Positions 37,001 to 46,743 of a DNA stretch of 64,000 nt are shown here, one piece after another. The notes below the pieces were generated by a model, which worked only from the letters and a program-made list of their open reading frames with translations, had not been told where the DNA came from and searched no databases. The stretch is from Nevskiales bacterium (GTDB lineage Bacteria > Pseudomonadota > Gammaproteobacteria > Steroidobacterales > GCA-2729495), in NCBI GenBank assembly GCA_011526045.1, contig WYBE01000050.1, positions 110,037 to 174,036 on the forward strand, in the 5' to 3' direction. The translations under genes and the position numbers were made by a program. Positions within the stretch are counted from its first letter, which is position 1. Every line of letters begins with the position of its first letter.

Positions 37001-37387
37001 TCAGTGGAGTATGCCGGGTACTGCCAGCCTGAAGGTCGGGATGGGGGCGGGGAAGCTGATGCCGTCGTCGGTCACCATGCCGTAGCTCCCCTCCATCACG
37101 CCGACCGGCGTCTCGATGACGGCGCCGCTCGAGTAGCGATGCGCCTGACCCGGCTCGATGCACGGCTGCTCGCCGACCACGCCGTCGCCCTCGACCTCGC
37201 GTACCTTGCCGTTGGCATCGGTGATGACCCAGCGGCGCGTCAGCAACGTCGCCGGGACGGCGCCATTGTTGCGGATCGTGATGGTGTACGCGAACACGTA
37301 ACGTGGCACGGCCGGGTCGGACTGATCGGGCAGGTAGGCAGTCTCGACCTCGACCTTGATCGCATTGCGGCGCGGAGGCTTGTCCAT
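37001..37387 (-). CDS. apaG: ApaG protein
   Basis: 128 residues with a fibronectin-III-like beta sandwich: VEVETAYLPDQSDPAVPRYV, FAYTITIRNNGAVPATLLTR, RWVITDANGKVREVEGDGVV, GEQPCIEPGQAHRYSSGAVI and GVMEGSYGMVTDDG. The family is linked to Co2+ resistance and Mg2+ efflux by genetics, but its biochemistry is unclear. It has the normal position between rsmA and apaH. Confidence 0.96.
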   Translation of the reverse strand: MDKPPRRNAIKVEVETAYLPDQSDPAVPRYVFAYTITIRNNGAVPATLLTRRWVITDANGKVREVEGDGVVGEQPCIEPGQAHRYSSGAVIETPVGVMEGSYGMVTDDGISFPAPIPTFRLAVPGILH

Positions 37388-37404
37388 GAGCCTATTTTAG
37401 CTTT

Positions 37405-38193
37405 TCAGGCGCCGGGCGGGCGCTTCGACGCAAGCTGCGCCGCGAGCGCAACATAAGCGTCCGGCGCAATCGCCTCCGGCCGCAGCGCCGGGTCGATGCC
37501 GCATGCGGTAATTTCGGCCGGTGAGAGCAGTCCTTTCAGCGCGTTGCCGAGCCGCTTGCGGCGCATCGAGAAGGCGCGGGCCACGACCTGGTCGAACGTC
37601 GCCGGGTCGCCGATTCGCGCGCTGAGCCCTGCATCGGGCACCAGCCGCGCGACCGCGGAGTCTACCTTCGGCGGCGGCGTGAACGCGCCCGGCCGGACCA
37701 CGAACAGCTTGTGCACGTGACAACGGGCCGCGAGCGATACGGTGAGCCGGCCGTAGGTGCGTGAGCCCGGTGCTGCGGTCATGCGCTCGATCACCTCCCG
37801 CTGCAGCATGACGTGCAGGTCCTGGAACAGCGCCTGCTGCTCCAGCAGGTGGAACAGCAGAGGCGTGGAGATGTTGTAAGGCAGGTTGCCCGCCAGGCGC
37901 AGGCCGGCCGGCAGGGTGCCGAGCTGCCGGAAATCGAAGCGCAGCGCATCGGCGCAGTGCACTGCGAGCCCGCGCGGGCCGAGGGTGTGGCCGAGTTCAC
38001 CGGCCAGCTCGCGGTCGATCTCGACGACATCCAGCCGGCGCACGCGCTCGAGCAGGGGCGCCGTCAGCGCACCGCGACCGGGGCCGATCTCCACGAAGTG
38101 ATCATCGGGTTGCGGATCGATCGCCGCGATGATCCTGGCGATGACGTGCGGGTCGTGAAGGAAGTGCTGGCCGAGGGACTTGCGCGGCCGCAT
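37405..38193 (-). CDS. rsmA: 16S rRNA (adenine1518-N6/adenine1519-N6)-dimethyltransferase
   Basis: 262 residues. It dimethylates two adjacent adenines in the 3' hairpin of 16S rRNA. It shows RKSLGQHFLHDPHVIARIIA, SAM motif I VEIGPGRGALTAPLLE, the acidic motif VVEIDRELAGEL, the catalytic N-L-P-Y in RLAGNLPYNISTPLLFHLLE, and FTPPPKVDSAVARLVP. It starts 3 bases after the pdxA stop. Confidence 0.97.
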   Translation of the reverse strand: MRPRKSLGQHFLHDPHVIARIIAAIDPQPDDHFVEIGPGRGALTAPLLERVRRLDVVEIDRELAGELGHTLGPRGLAVHCADALRFDFRQLGTLPAGLRLAGNLPYNISTPLLFHLLEQQALFQDLHVMLQREVIERMTAAPGSRTYGRLTVSLAARCHVHKLFVVRPGAFTPPPKVDSAVARLVPDAGLSARIGDPATFDQVVARAFSMRRKRLGNALKGLLSPAEITACGIDPALRPEAIAPDAYVALAAQLASKRPPGA

Positions 38194-38196
38194 GGA

Positions 38197-39183
38197 TCAG
38201 GCGGCCCGCCGCTGCACCAGGCGGCTGGCGAGTTCGACGGCGGCGAGCAGGCTGCCCGGATCCGCCTTGCCGGTACCGGCGAGTTCGAACGCGGTGCCGT
38301 GGTCCACGGAGGTGCGGATGATCGGCAGGCCGAGGGTGACGTTGACGGCATGGCCGAAGCCGACGTGCTTGAGCACGGTGAGGCCCTGGTCGTGGTACAT
38401 CGCCAGCACGGCGTCGCAGTGGGCGAGGCGTTGCGGAGTGAACGCGCTGTCGGCGGGAACGGGGCCGGTGACCCCGATGCCGGCGGCGGCCAGCCCGGCG
38501 AGCGCCGGCCCGATGGTGTCACGCTCCTCGGTGCCGAGGTGACCCGACTCGCCGGCATGCGGGTTGAGGCCCAGCACGGCAATCCGTGGCGCGCCGATAC
38601 CGAACAGTCGCTGCAGCCCCTCGTGCAGTGTCAGCACGACAGCGCGGATACGCGCCGCGGTCACCTGCGCCGGCACGTCGCGCAGCGCCAGGTGGGTCGT
38701 CAGGAGCGCCACCCGCAACTCGCCGGCGACGAGCAGCATGACGGGCTGCGCGATGCCGGTCATTGCCGCGAAAAATTCGGTGTGGCCGGAAAACGGCATG
38801 CCGGCGTCGTTGATGACGCCCTTGTGTACCGGTGCCGTGACCAGCGCCGCGAACCTGCCCGACTGGCACCCGGCGCAGGCGTGCCGCAGCGTCTCGATGA
38901 CATAGCCGGCATTGGCCGGGTTCGGGGTGCCGGCGGTGACCGGTGCGCCGAGCGCGACCGGTTCGACCAGCAGGCGCCCGGGTGGCGAGGGCGCAGGGGG
39001 CGCATCCGGCCGGAAGGGTTCTATCCGAAGCGGCAGACGCAGCGCGGCGGCACGCTCCATGAGCAGTGCGGGGTCGGCGATTGCGACGAGTTCGGCGGCA
39101 GCGCCGCGGCTGGCGAGCATCACGGCGAGATCCGGCCCGATGCCGGCTGGCTCGCCCGGCGTCAGGGCGATGCGCGGTATCAC
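38197..39183 (-). CDS. pdxA: 4-hydroxythreonine-4-phosphate dehydrogenase
   Basis: 328 residues from GTG 39183, which gives the family start IPRIALTPGEPAGIGPDLAV; the frame is open much further upstream into surA without meaning. NAD-dependent step of pyridoxal-phosphate synthesis. It shows VTAPVHKGVINDAGMPFSGH, TEFFAAMTGIAQPVMLLV, VLGLNPHAGESGHLGTEERD (metal-binding His) and AVLAMYHDQGLTVLKHVGFG with the third metal-site His. It begins 7 bases past the surA stop. Confidence 0.95.
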   Translation of the reverse strand: MIPRIALTPGEPAGIGPDLAVMLASRGAAAELVAIADPALLMERAAALRLPLRIEPFRPDAPPAPSPPGRLLVEPVALGAPVTAGTPNPANAGYVIETLRHACAGCQSGRFAALVTAPVHKGVINDAGMPFSGHTEFFAAMTGIAQPVMLLVAGELRVALLTTHLALRDVPAQVTAARIRAVVLTLHEGLQRLFGIGAPRIAVLGLNPHAGESGHLGTEERDTIGPALAGLAAAGIGVTGPVPADSAFTPQRLAHCDAVLAMYHDQGLTVLKHVGFGHAVNVTLGLPIIRTSVDHGTAFELAGTGKADPGSLLAAVELASRLVQRRAA

Positions 39184-39190
39184 GGAGCGC

Positions 39191-40504
39191 CTAGATCCGG
39201 TACTCGACGAACGCCTGGTCGCGCAGACGGCGCACCCACAGGTCCGTTTCCTCGCCGAGCTTGCTGTTCCTGATGGCGAGCGCTGCCTGCTGGCGCTGGA
39301 CCTCCTCCGTCGTGTCCTGCACGCGGCGGCCGAGCACCTCGATGATGTGCCAGCCGAAACGGGTGCGCACGGGTTCGCTGATCTCACCCTCCGGCAGTTG
39401 CTCGACGATCTTCTGGAACTCCGGTGCAAACGCGCCCGGGCCGGTCCAGCCGAGATCGCCGCCCTCGTTCTTGGAACCCGGATCGTCCGAAGCGGCCTTT
39501 GCCACGGCGGCAAACTCGTCGCCGTCGAGAATGCGCTGGCGGATGCCCCGGATCTTGTCGTGAGCCGCATCGTCGTCGAGGACTTCGCTCGGCGTGATGA
39601 GGATGTGTCGTGCGTGGACCTGCTGCTCGATGATCGGCTCGCCGCCGCGCCGGTCGTTCAGGCGCACGAGATGGAAACCGCTGGGGCTGCGGATCGGATC
39701 GGACACCTGGCCCTTCTCCAGCCCGGGCACGATCTCGGCGAAGAGCGTCGGCAGCTCGTCGCCCTTGCGCCAGCCGAGCGAGCCGCCCTCGAGCGCCTGC
39801 TGCCCATCGGAGTTGGAAACCGCGAGCGCGGCGAAATCCTCGCCGTTGCGCAGGCGCTCGCGCAGCTCCGCGACGCGCTTCTCTGCCGCGGCGACCGCGT
39901 CGGGTGCCGCAGTCGGCGCAACCGCAATCAGGATCTGCGACAGGTTGAACTCCTGGTTGAACGAGGCACGACCGGACTGGCGGGCAAGGAATTCGTCGAT
40001 TTCGCGCGGCGACACGGAGATGCGCGAGGTCACGTCACGCTGGCGCAGCTGCTCCACGGCGATCTGGTCGCGCATCTGGCTGCGATACGCCTGGTAGTCG
40101 AGGCCTTCCTTTGCCAGTACGCGCGGCAGCTCGGCAATCGTGACGTTGTTTCGTTCCGCGACGCTGGCGAGCGCGTTGTTGAGAGTCTCGTCGGAGACCT
40201 GTATGCCGATGCGCTCAGCCCGCTGCAGCTGGATGCGTGTGACGACCAGTCGCTCCAGGACCTGCCGCGCGAGAGTGCGCTCGGGCGGCAGGTTGGTTCC
40301 CTGCGCCTTCAGTCGCTCGACAATGCGCTCCATCTCGTCACGCAGTTCGCTCTTGAGCACGACCCCGTCGTTCACCACCGCGGCGATGCCGTCGAGAAAC
40401 TCGCCACGGTCGGACAGGCCGCGCGTCTGGGCGGGCGCATCCGCGCCGGCCAGCAGGGCTACCAGCAGCAGGGTCGGGGTGAAGGGAAAACGCATTGGCC
40501 GCAT
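39191..40504 (-). CDS. surA: periplasmic peptidyl-prolyl isomerase chaperone SurA
   Basis: 437 residues from ATG 40504, whose ATG overlaps the lptD stop (TGATG); ATG 40495 is an alternative three codons in. The signal peptide is FPFTPTLLLVALLAGADAPA. The N-terminal chaperone domain starts RGEFLDGIAAVVNDGVVLKS. Two parvulin domains follow (about 180-280 and 290-390): NLSQILIAVAP with GWRKGDELPTLFAEIV, and HARHILITPSEVLDDDAAHD with LGWTGPGAFAPEFQKIVEQL. The C-terminal helix is FVEYRI. It escorts outer-membrane proteins, including the product of the neighbouring lptD. Confidence 0.95.
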   Translation of the reverse strand: MRPMRFPFTPTLLLVALLAGADAPAQTRGLSDRGEFLDGIAAVVNDGVVLKSELRDEMERIVERLKAQGTNLPPERTLARQVLERLVVTRIQLQRAERIGIQVSDETLNNALASVAERNNVTIAELPRVLAKEGLDYQAYRSQMRDQIAVEQLRQRDVTSRISVSPREIDEFLARQSGRASFNQEFNLSQILIAVAPTAAPDAVAAAEKRVAELRERLRNGEDFAALAVSNSDGQQALEGGSLGWRKGDELPTLFAEIVPGLEKGQVSDPIRSPSGFHLVRLNDRRGGEPIIEQQVHARHILITPSEVLDDDAAHDKIRGIRQRILDGDEFAAVAKAASDDPGSKNEGGDLGWTGPGAFAPEFQKIVEQLPEGEISEPVRTRFGWHIIEVLGRRVQDTTEEVQRQQAALAIRNSKLGEETDLWVRRLRDQAFVEYRI

Positions 40505-42717
40505 CAGTCGGAATCGAAGCCGAGGATACCACGTTCGAGAAGCCGATCCACCGGATCGCCGACGTTGGTGAGCCCCTTCAGGACGAGCTGCAGCGCAATG
40601 GCCGTGTCGGATTCGCCAGCGCGCGTGGCGAGATAACGGCGATAGACGAGACGCAGGCCCCAGCAGCAGGTCTCGTACTCCACGCCCACGAATCGCTCGA
40701 TGGGCTCGCTGTCGTAAATGGAGTAGTCGTAGCGCGCAACCGCGCTCCAGCGATCCGCGATCGGCCAGGCTGCCGTGACGTCGATGGCTTCCAGCATGTC
40801 GCGGCGATAGCGGTAGGCGACGTTGGCAACATGACGGCCGTCGCGCCGGTACTGCACCCGGCTGCGGAAGCGCTGTGACTGGCCGGCATCGGAGTCCCAC
40901 TGGTAGCCGAGATCGAGTTTCCAGTGATCCGAGAAATTCAGCCCGAGTTCCGCCAGCCAGTCCGAGCTGTTGCTGTCCACGGGGAGCTCTCCCGGCAGCG
41001 TTACGTCCTGGTCGCTCAGGTACCTCGACTGGCCCACCGTGGCGGTGACGTACTGCACGCCGTTGTCGGCGTCGAGCAGCCGGCTGGTCAGCCCCAGGTT
41101 CAATTCGCTGGTGTCACCCAGGCGGTCGTAGCCGAGGAACCGGTTGGTGCGAAACAACTGCACCAGGTTGAAGTCCGGCTCGATGGTGTCGAACACCGGC
41201 AGGTCGTCCTGGTTGCGGTACGGTATGTACACGTACTGCACGCGCGGTTCCAGGGTCTGCAGCCAGCCTTCGGAACCGCGTGCGCCGCGCTCGAACACGG
41301 TGCCGAGATCGGCGCTCAGGATGGGCGCGGTGCGGCTTGGGCGCTTGTCCTCGTCCGGCGCGGTGTCGTCCAGGCTGTACGCGGTATGCGTGAGCGCAAC
41401 GGCAGGCTCGAACCAGAAGCCGTGCCAGGCGAGCGGCAGCGTTGCCACAGGACTCAGGTGCAAGCGCCCGCCGGTGACGCCCGCGTTGCGCTCGAAATAC
41501 GACAGCTCCCCGTCGAGACGCAGGTCGAGGTTGTGCTCGCTGTCGGGCAGCCGGGCGCTGAAGGCCAGTTGCGGCATGCGCCGGTATGGCTTGTCTGCGC
41601 CGACCAGCGACTCGTCCAGGGTCTCGAAATCCTGGAATCGCAGCAGCAGCGACAGCATATTGCTGTAGTGCTCGAGGTCCATGACCCGCTCCAGGTGCGT
41701 CTGGCTCGAGGCCGAGATGCCGCTGGCGAGATCCTCGAAATACGCGCTGTCGGATACCGTGCGTCCGCGCAGCGTCGCGCGCCAGCTGTCGCCGAACAGC
41801 GACTGGTGGTCCATGCCGGCGAGATACCGGTTGTCGTTGGTGCCCTTGTCGTTCGGGAGGTAGGCGAGATCGAGCTGCCCCCTGTGCCCGGGCCAGAGGT
41901 AGCGAAACTCCGAGTTCAGCTCGAGGCCGCGTTTGTCCATGTAGCGGGGTGTCAGGGTGGCGTCGTAGTTCGGCGCGAGGTTCAGATAATAGGGAATCTG
42001 GAACTCGAACCCGCGCGTCTCGGAGCGCCCGATCCCGGGCAGCAGGAATCCGGACTTGCGTTCATTCGTCACCGGGTAGGAGATCCAGGGTGCGTAGAGG
42101 ATCGGCACGCCCTGAAAGACCAGGCGCGCATTGCGGGCGGTGCCGATGCCTTCTTCATGGTCGATGGTGATGCTGCTGGCACGCAGGACCCAGTCTTCGT
42201 TGCCCTTCGCGCAGGTGGTGTAGCTCACCTCGTTGAGGCGCAGCTCGTTCTCGTTTTCGACCGTGATGCTGCCGGCTGCGCCCCGGGAGGGCACCGAGAA
42301 CAGCTCGAAACGGGTGTCGTCGATCTGCAACCGGTTGTCGCGTGTGTCGAAACTTGCCGTGCTCCCGCTGATGAATGCCTGCGGATCGCGGAACTCGAGC
42401 CCGTCCTGCAGCTGGAACAGGCCCGCGGCGCCGTCGTAGCGGGCGCTGGGTGCCGTCAGGACGCTGTTGCCGCGCCGGATGTGAATCTCCTTGCTGAAGG
42501 CGGCGCCGGACTTCAGGTCCAGCTCGGTCTTGCCGGTGAACACCTCGATCCGGGGGTCCGAGGGGTCTGCGGGCGGCAGAGCGGGGAAATCCGGAATGGC
42601 GTCCACGGGACAACCCTGCAGGAGGTGGTTGTCGGCACGTGACGGCGACATCGTTGCCACCGACAGGCAGCACAGCAGCAGGCCGGCGATCGGACGACGC
42701 AACGTGTATCCCCGCAC
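40504..42717 (-). CDS. lptD: LPS-assembly protein LptD
   Basis: About 737 residues. No ATG opens the signal peptide (RRPIAGLLLCCLSVATMSPS, then RA). GTG 42717 is chosen; TTG 42702 with GGGGA six bases upstream is an equal candidate. The N-terminal OstA/jellyroll domain begins at about IEVFTGKTELDLKSGAAFSK, and the 26-strand barrel follows. Cysteines in LLQGCPV, YTTCAKG and YETCCWG correspond to the four Cys that form the two inter-domain disulfides in E. coli. It inserts LPS into the outer leaflet of the outer membrane. It is the first gene of the operon to apaH. Confidence 0.94.
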   Translation of the reverse strand: MRGYTLRRPIAGLLLCCLSVATMSPSRADNHLLQGCPVDAIPDFPALPPADPSDPRIEVFTGKTELDLKSGAAFSKEIHIRRGNSVLTAPSARYDGAAGLFQLQDGLEFRDPQAFISGSTASFDTRDNRLQIDDTRFELFSVPSRGAAGSITVENENELRLNEVSYTTCAKGNEDWVLRASSITIDHEEGIGTARNARLVFQGVPILYAPWISYPVTNERKSGFLLPGIGRSETRGFEFQIPYYLNLAPNYDATLTPRYMDKRGLELNSEFRYLWPGHRGQLDLAYLPNDKGTNDNRYLAGMDHQSLFGDSWRATLRGRTVSDSAYFEDLASGISASSQTHLERVMDLEHYSNMLSLLLRFQDFETLDESLVGADKPYRRMPQLAFSARLPDSEHNLDLRLDGELSYFERNAGVTGGRLHLSPVATLPLAWHGFWFEPAVALTHTAYSLDDTAPDEDKRPSRTAPILSADLGTVFERGARGSEGWLQTLEPRVQYVYIPYRNQDDLPVFDTIEPDFNLVQLFRTNRFLGYDRLGDTSELNLGLTSRLLDADNGVQYVTATVGQSRYLSDQDVTLPGELPVDSNSSDWLAELGLNFSDHWKLDLGYQWDSDAGQSQRFRSRVQYRRDGRHVANVAYRYRRDMLEAIDVTAAWPIADRWSAVARYDYSIYDSEPIERFVGVEYETCCWGLRLVYRRYLATRAGESDTAIALQLVLKGLTNVGDPVDRLLERGILGFDSD

Positions 42718-42854
42718 AATGAACGCACAACGCGCGGGAATTATATGTAGGAGCGGGAGGCGTCGCGACCCTGGTTCCGGGCGCACGACGCAGGGACCCT
42801 CGGCCGCGCTCGGGACCGGTCGCTGCGACCCGGGCGGACTGGCAGAATGCCCGC
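42718..42854. promoter_or_regulatory. divergent lptD / murU promoter region with a degenerate REP-like copy
   Basis: 137 bases. TGTAGGAGCGGGAGGCGTCG followed by CGAC at 42746-42769 is a diverged member of the REP-like family found at 22178-22340. It lies about 30 bases upstream of the lptD start. The AT-rich GAATTATATG next to it is the likeliest core promoter stretch for lptD. Confidence 0.45.
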
Positions 42855-43502
42855 ATGAAAGCCATGATCCTCGCCGCGGGCCGCGGCGAGCGTATGCGCC
42901 CCCTGACGGACACGACGCCAAAGCCGCTGCTGGCTGTGCGCGGGCGGCCGCTCATCGAGCATCATTTTGCCGCGCTGGCGCTCGCCGGCATCACAGAGGT
43001 CGTCGTCAATCTCGGCTGGCTCGGCGAACAGATCCGGGCTCACGTCGGTGACGGGCGCCGCTTCGGCGTCAGCGTGGGCTGGAGCGAGGAGGGCTATCCG
43101 CCGCTCGAGACCGGCGGCGGCATCGAGCGTGCCCTGCCTTTGCTCGGCACCGAGCCATTCTGGCTGGTCAATGCCGACGTGTACTGCGAGTACCCGTTTG
43201 CGCCACGGCCGCTCGCCGCCGGCTCGATGGCGCACCTCGTCCTGGTGCCGAACCCGCCGCAACACCCGGACGGCGATTTCGCGCTGGTCGCCGGCCGCGT
43301 GACCAACTCAACCGTCAGCCGGCTCACTTACTCCGGGCTCGCGATCATCGATCCGCGGCTGCTGGCCGGCTGCCAGCCGGGCCGTTTCCCGCTCGCGCCG
43401 CTGCTGCGTACTGCCGCTGATCGGGGTGAGGTCACCGGAGAGCTTTTCAACGGCGCCTGGAGCGACGTCGGCACGCCGCAGCGGCTGGCACAGCTGGGGT
43501 AG
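42855..43502 (+). CDS. murU: N-acetylmuramate alpha-1-phosphate uridylyltransferase
   Basis: 215 residues. Nucleotidyltransferase fold: MKAMILAAGRGERMRPLTDT then TPKPLLAV (UTP-binding G-x-G-x-R and Lys), LPLLGTEPFWLVNADVYCEY (metal site N-A-D), LFNGAWSDVGTPQRLAQL. In Pseudomonas, MurU turns MurNAc-1-phosphate into UDP-MurNAc in cell-wall recycling and lies beside lptD, as here. Its usual partner kinase gene amgK is not next to it in this window. Confidence 0.88.
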   Translation: MKAMILAAGRGERMRPLTDTTPKPLLAVRGRPLIEHHFAALALAGITEVVVNLGWLGEQIRAHVGDGRRFGVSVGWSEEGYPPLETGGGIERALPLLGTEPFWLVNADVYCEYPFAPRPLAAGSMAHLVLVPNPPQHPDGDFALVAGRVTNSTVSRLTYSGLAIIDPRLLAGCQPGRFPLAPLLRTAADRGEVTGELFNGAWSDVGTPQRLAQLG

Positions 43503-43613
43503 GGGCAGCGTCGGGGTGAGTATGCCGGGTCGCGGTTTTTTTCGAAGGCGTTTGGGTTGGCGCGAAGCGCGTCGATTCCGGTTGCCCGGCACCCTGGTCC
43601 GCAGGAGCCCGCG

Positions 43614-44606
43614 ATGATCACGACCCGCTTGACCCGCATGCTTGGTATCCGCCATCCGGTGGTGCTTGCCGGCCTCGGGGGCGTCGGTCGCGCGGAGCTG
43701 GCCGCGGCGGTCTCCAACGCGGGTGGTCTCGGTATGCTCGGCATGATCCGCATGCGGCCCGATTTCATTCGCGATCAGATCCGCAGGACCCGGGCCCTGA
43801 CCGAGCGGCCATTCGGCGTCAATCTCGTTCCGCCTTGCGCGCCGGAGCCCGGCGGCGTGGGGGCACAGCTCCAGGTCTGCATCGAGGAGCGGGTGCCGGT
43901 GCTGTCGCTGTTCTGGTGCGATGCCGCGCCTCTCATGGAGACCTGCCGCGCGGCGGGTATGCGGGTGATTCACCAGGTGGGGTCGGTAGAGGAGGCCCGT
44001 GTCGCTGCGGCGGCGGGCGTCGACGTGATCGTGGCGCAGGGAGTGGAGGCGGGTGGGCACGTCCGTGGCGAGCTTGGCCTGCTGTCGTTGCTGCCTGCGG
44101 TCATCGCCGCGGTCGCGCCTGTCCCGGTACTCGCGGCCGGTGGCATCGTCGACGCGCGGGGTCTGGCCGCGGCGCTTTCTCTTGGGGCCGACGGCGCCTG
44201 GATCGGCACCCGCTTCGTGGCCAGCGCAGAGTCCGAGGCGCATCCCGACTACAAGCAGCGGCTGCTCCAGGCTGGCGGTGCTGATACCGTGATCAGCCGG
44301 ACGCCCCAGGTCGAGTGGCCGCCCGGTGCCGCGTACCGGTTGTTGAGCAACGCGCTCACCGGTGGTACGGCAACGCCGTCCGGGCCGATCGCCCGCATCC
44401 GCCGTGGCGATCGGTTGGTGGAGTTGCCGGTGTCCACCAGTGCGCCGCCAACCATCCACACCGAAGGACAGACCGAGTTGATGGCCAACTACGCGGGCCA
44501 GGGTGTCGGGCAGATCAGCGAGATCCTTCCTGCTGCGGCGATCGTGGAGCAAATGGTGTCCGGGGCGACGGACCTCCTGCGCCGGTTGCCGGCGCTGATC
44601 GCATGA
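43614..44606 (+). CDS. nitronate monooxygenase (2-nitropropane dioxygenase family)
   Basis: 330 residues from ATG 43614 with AGGAG nine bases upstream; an earlier in-frame TTG lacks support. It is an FMN-dependent TIM barrel: RMLGIRHPVVLAGLGGVGRA, AVSNAGGLGMLG, PFGVNLVPP, VIVAQGVEAGGHVRGELGLL, VPVLAAGGIVDARGLAAALS and LGADGAWIGTRFVASAESEA. It oxidises alkyl nitronates such as the toxin propionate-3-nitronate. The catalytic His is the one in EAGGHVRGE. It stands alone after murU. Confidence 0.88.
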   Translation: MITTRLTRMLGIRHPVVLAGLGGVGRAELAAAVSNAGGLGMLGMIRMRPDFIRDQIRRTRALTERPFGVNLVPPCAPEPGGVGAQLQVCIEERVPVLSLFWCDAAPLMETCRAAGMRVIHQVGSVEEARVAAAAGVDVIVAQGVEAGGHVRGELGLLSLLPAVIAAVAPVPVLAAGGIVDARGLAAALSLGADGAWIGTRFVASAESEAHPDYKQRLLQAGGADTVISRTPQVEWPPGAAYRLLSNALTGGTATPSGPIARIRRGDRLVELPVSTSAPPTIHTEGQTELMANYAGQGVGQISEILPAAAIVEQMVSGATDLLRRLPALIA

Positions 44607-44753
44607 CGCCCGCTCGACCGCCGTGCCCGCGCATTCACAACGCCGCATTGTGCGCGCTCGTCTCCCGTGACGGCCCGCGTGCGCGCAACCTGATGCAACC
44701 TCGTGTGACGCGACCGGCCCCGACGAGCGGCGTCTGGTGCAGAATCGCGGGCC

Positions 44754-45374
44754 ATGTACCGCGTATTTGATTTGCAGGTCATCACCCCGGCCCCATGGAA
44801 GAACGGCGGCGGCCTGACGCAGGAAATCATCTGCTGGCCACCGGGCGCCGGGCTGAGTGACTTTCATTGGCGCGTCAGCGTGGCCGGCATTCACGCCGGC
44901 GGGCCGTTCTCGGTGTTCCCCGGGGTCGACCGCGTCATCCTGCTGCTGGAAGGTGGCGGCGTGTGGCTGCGCTCGCCCGGCCAGGGCCTCGATCATCGGC
45001 TCGATCAGTGCGACCAGCCGCTGCATTTTTCCGGCGATCACGCCTGCGACTGCGAACTGCTGGATGGCGACTCGCGCGATTTCAATGTCATGACCCGGCG
45101 CGCCGCCCTGGCAGCGGACGTGCAAGTGTTCACGAGCGCCGCGGCCGCGTCGAGCCGCCACGGACTGGTGTTCGCCGCCAGCGGCGCCTGGTCGCTGCAG
45201 GCTGGTGGCGATACCAGGCTCGGGCCGCAGGCGGGGATCTGCTGGGCCGATGAAGAGTTCGCGTGGACCGCCACGCCGCTGGCTGACGACGCGCGGCTGA
45301 TCGCAGTGAGCATCCGGCCGGGCAGCACGCCCCAGCCGGTGCCCTGCTGCCCGGGGCAAGGCCGTCCAGGCTGA
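44754..45374 (+). CDS. HutD/Ves-family cupin-like protein
   Basis: 206 residues. It matches the HutD/Ves family: PAPWKNGGGLTQEIICWPPG, FHWRVSVAGIHAGGPFSVFP, GVDRVILLLEGGGVWLR, LHFSGDHACDCELLDGDSRD, FNVMTRRAA. HutD is associated with histidine-utilisation operons and Ves with cold response in E. coli. No other hut gene is here, so the role is open. It is followed by the D-amino-acid dehydrogenase gene after 109 bases. Confidence 0.82.
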   Translation: MYRVFDLQVITPAPWKNGGGLTQEIICWPPGAGLSDFHWRVSVAGIHAGGPFSVFPGVDRVILLLEGGGVWLRSPGQGLDHRLDQCDQPLHFSGDHACDCELLDGDSRDFNVMTRRAALAADVQVFTSAAAASSRHGLVFAASGAWSLQAGGDTRLGPQAGICWADEEFAWTATPLADDARLIAVSIRPGSTPQPVPCCPGQGRPG

Positions 45375-45483
45375 ATCCGGCCTGACGGTGACGCCCGGAC
45401 CTGAGAAGCCTTTCATTAATATGTCTGGCAGGCCGCTCGGTGCGTGAGTGGGCCTCGCAGTGCCGGGTAAAGGGTGGCGAACC

Positions 45484-46743
45484 ATGCACGTGATGATCCT
45501 TGGCAGCGGCGTGATCGGCACCACCGCTGCCTATTATCTGGCCCGCTCCGGCCACCGGGTGACGGTGCTCGACCGCCAGCGCGCACCGGCGCTCGAGGCG
45601 AGCTATGCGAATGCGGGCGAGATCTCGCCCGGATACTCGGCGCCCTGGGCGGGGCCCGGGGTGCCGCTGAAGGCGATCAAGTGGCTGCTGATGCGCCACC
45701 GCCCGCTCGTCATCTGGCCGATGCTCGACCCGGCATTGTGGCGCTGGGGTGCGTCGATGCTGCGCAATTGCACGGCGGCGCGCTACCGGGTCAACAAGGC
45801 GCGCATGGTCAGGCTCGCGGAGTACAGCCGCGATTGCATGGTGCAGCTTCGGGCTGACACCGGTATCGCCTACGACGAGCGCACGCTCGGCACCTTGCAG
45901 CTCTTTCGCACCACCAGGCAGCTCGATGCGACCGCGCAGGACATCGAGATCCTGAAGCGCCACGGTGTCGACTGGGAGCTGCTCGACCGCGACGGCTTCT
46001 GCGCCGTCGAACCTGCACTGTCGCTCGTGAAGGAGAAGTTCGTCGGCGCCCTGCGGCTGCCGGGCGACGAAACGGGCGATTGCTTCAAGTTCACCAACGC
46101 GATCGCGGCGCTCGCCGAGTCGTCGGGAGCAACCTTCGTCTTCGAAACCCCGATCGAGGCTCTGCTCGCCGAGGGCGGTCGCATCAGCGGAGTGCAGACG
46201 CGCGGTGGCGTGCTGCGCGCCGACGCCTATCTCGCCGCGCTCGGCAGCTACACCGCAGGCCTGCTGGCGCCGCTGAAGATCCCCCTGCCGGTCTACCCGG
46301 TGAAGGGCTACTCGATTACGCTGCCCATCGCAGACGCCCGTTTCGCGCCCGAGTCGACGATCATGGACGAGACCCACAAGGTCGCGGTCACCCGCCTCGG
46401 CAACCGCATCCGCGTCGGCGGTACGGCTGAGCTCGCCGGCTATTCGCTCGCGCTGCGCGATGCACGCCGCAGCACGCTCGAGCACGTGGTGACCGACCTC
46501 TTCCCGCGCGGCGGTGACGTCGAGCAAGCCGAGTTCTGGTGCGGGCTGCGCCCGATGACGCCCGATGGCACGCCCATCGTCGGCGCCACGCCCTATGACA
46601 ACCTCTTTCTCGCCACCGGCCACGGCACGCTCGGCTGGACCATGGCCGCCGGCACCGGGCGCGTGATCGCCGACCTGCTCTCCGGCCGCAAGCCCGAGAT
46701 CGACCTCGCCGGCCTGACGCTGGAGCGCTACCGGCCCGGCTAG
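45484..46743 (+). CDS. dadA: D-amino-acid dehydrogenase (DadA family)
   Basis: 419 residues from ATG 45484. FAD-binding start [20 protein letters not shown] with the following Arg/Asp strand ([20 protein letters not shown]), then [20 protein letters not shown], typical of DadA. The substrate domain includes [12 protein letters not shown] and the C-terminal [20 protein letters not shown]. It oxidises D-amino acids, chiefly D-Ala, to 2-oxo acids at the membrane. No alanine racemase gene follows, unlike the E. coli dadAX pair. Confidence 0.9.
   Translation: MHVMILGSGVIGTTAAYYLARSGHRVTVLDRQRAPALEASYANAGEISPGYSAPWAGPGVPLKAIKWLLMRHRPLVIWPMLDPALWRWGASMLRNCTAARYRVNKARMVRLAEYSRDCMVQLRADTGIAYDERTLGTLQLFRTTRQLDATAQDIEILKRHGVDWELLDRDGFCAVEPALSLVKEKFVGALRLPGDETGDCFKFTNAIAALAESSGATFVFETPIEALLAEGGRISGVQTRGGVLRADAYLAALGSYTAGLLAPLKIPLPVYPVKGYSITLPIADARFAPESTIMDETHKVAVTRLGNRIRVGGTAELAGYSLALRDARRSTLEHVVTDLFPRGGDVEQAEFWCGLRPMTPDGTPIVGATPYDNLFLATGHGTLGWTMAAGTGRVIADLLSGRKPEIDLAGLTLERYRPG

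Noticed and set aside
43308..45524. 738-codon open frame antisense to murU, the nitronate monooxygenase and hutD
   Set aside because: It spans three well-supported genes on the other strand and has no recognisable features.
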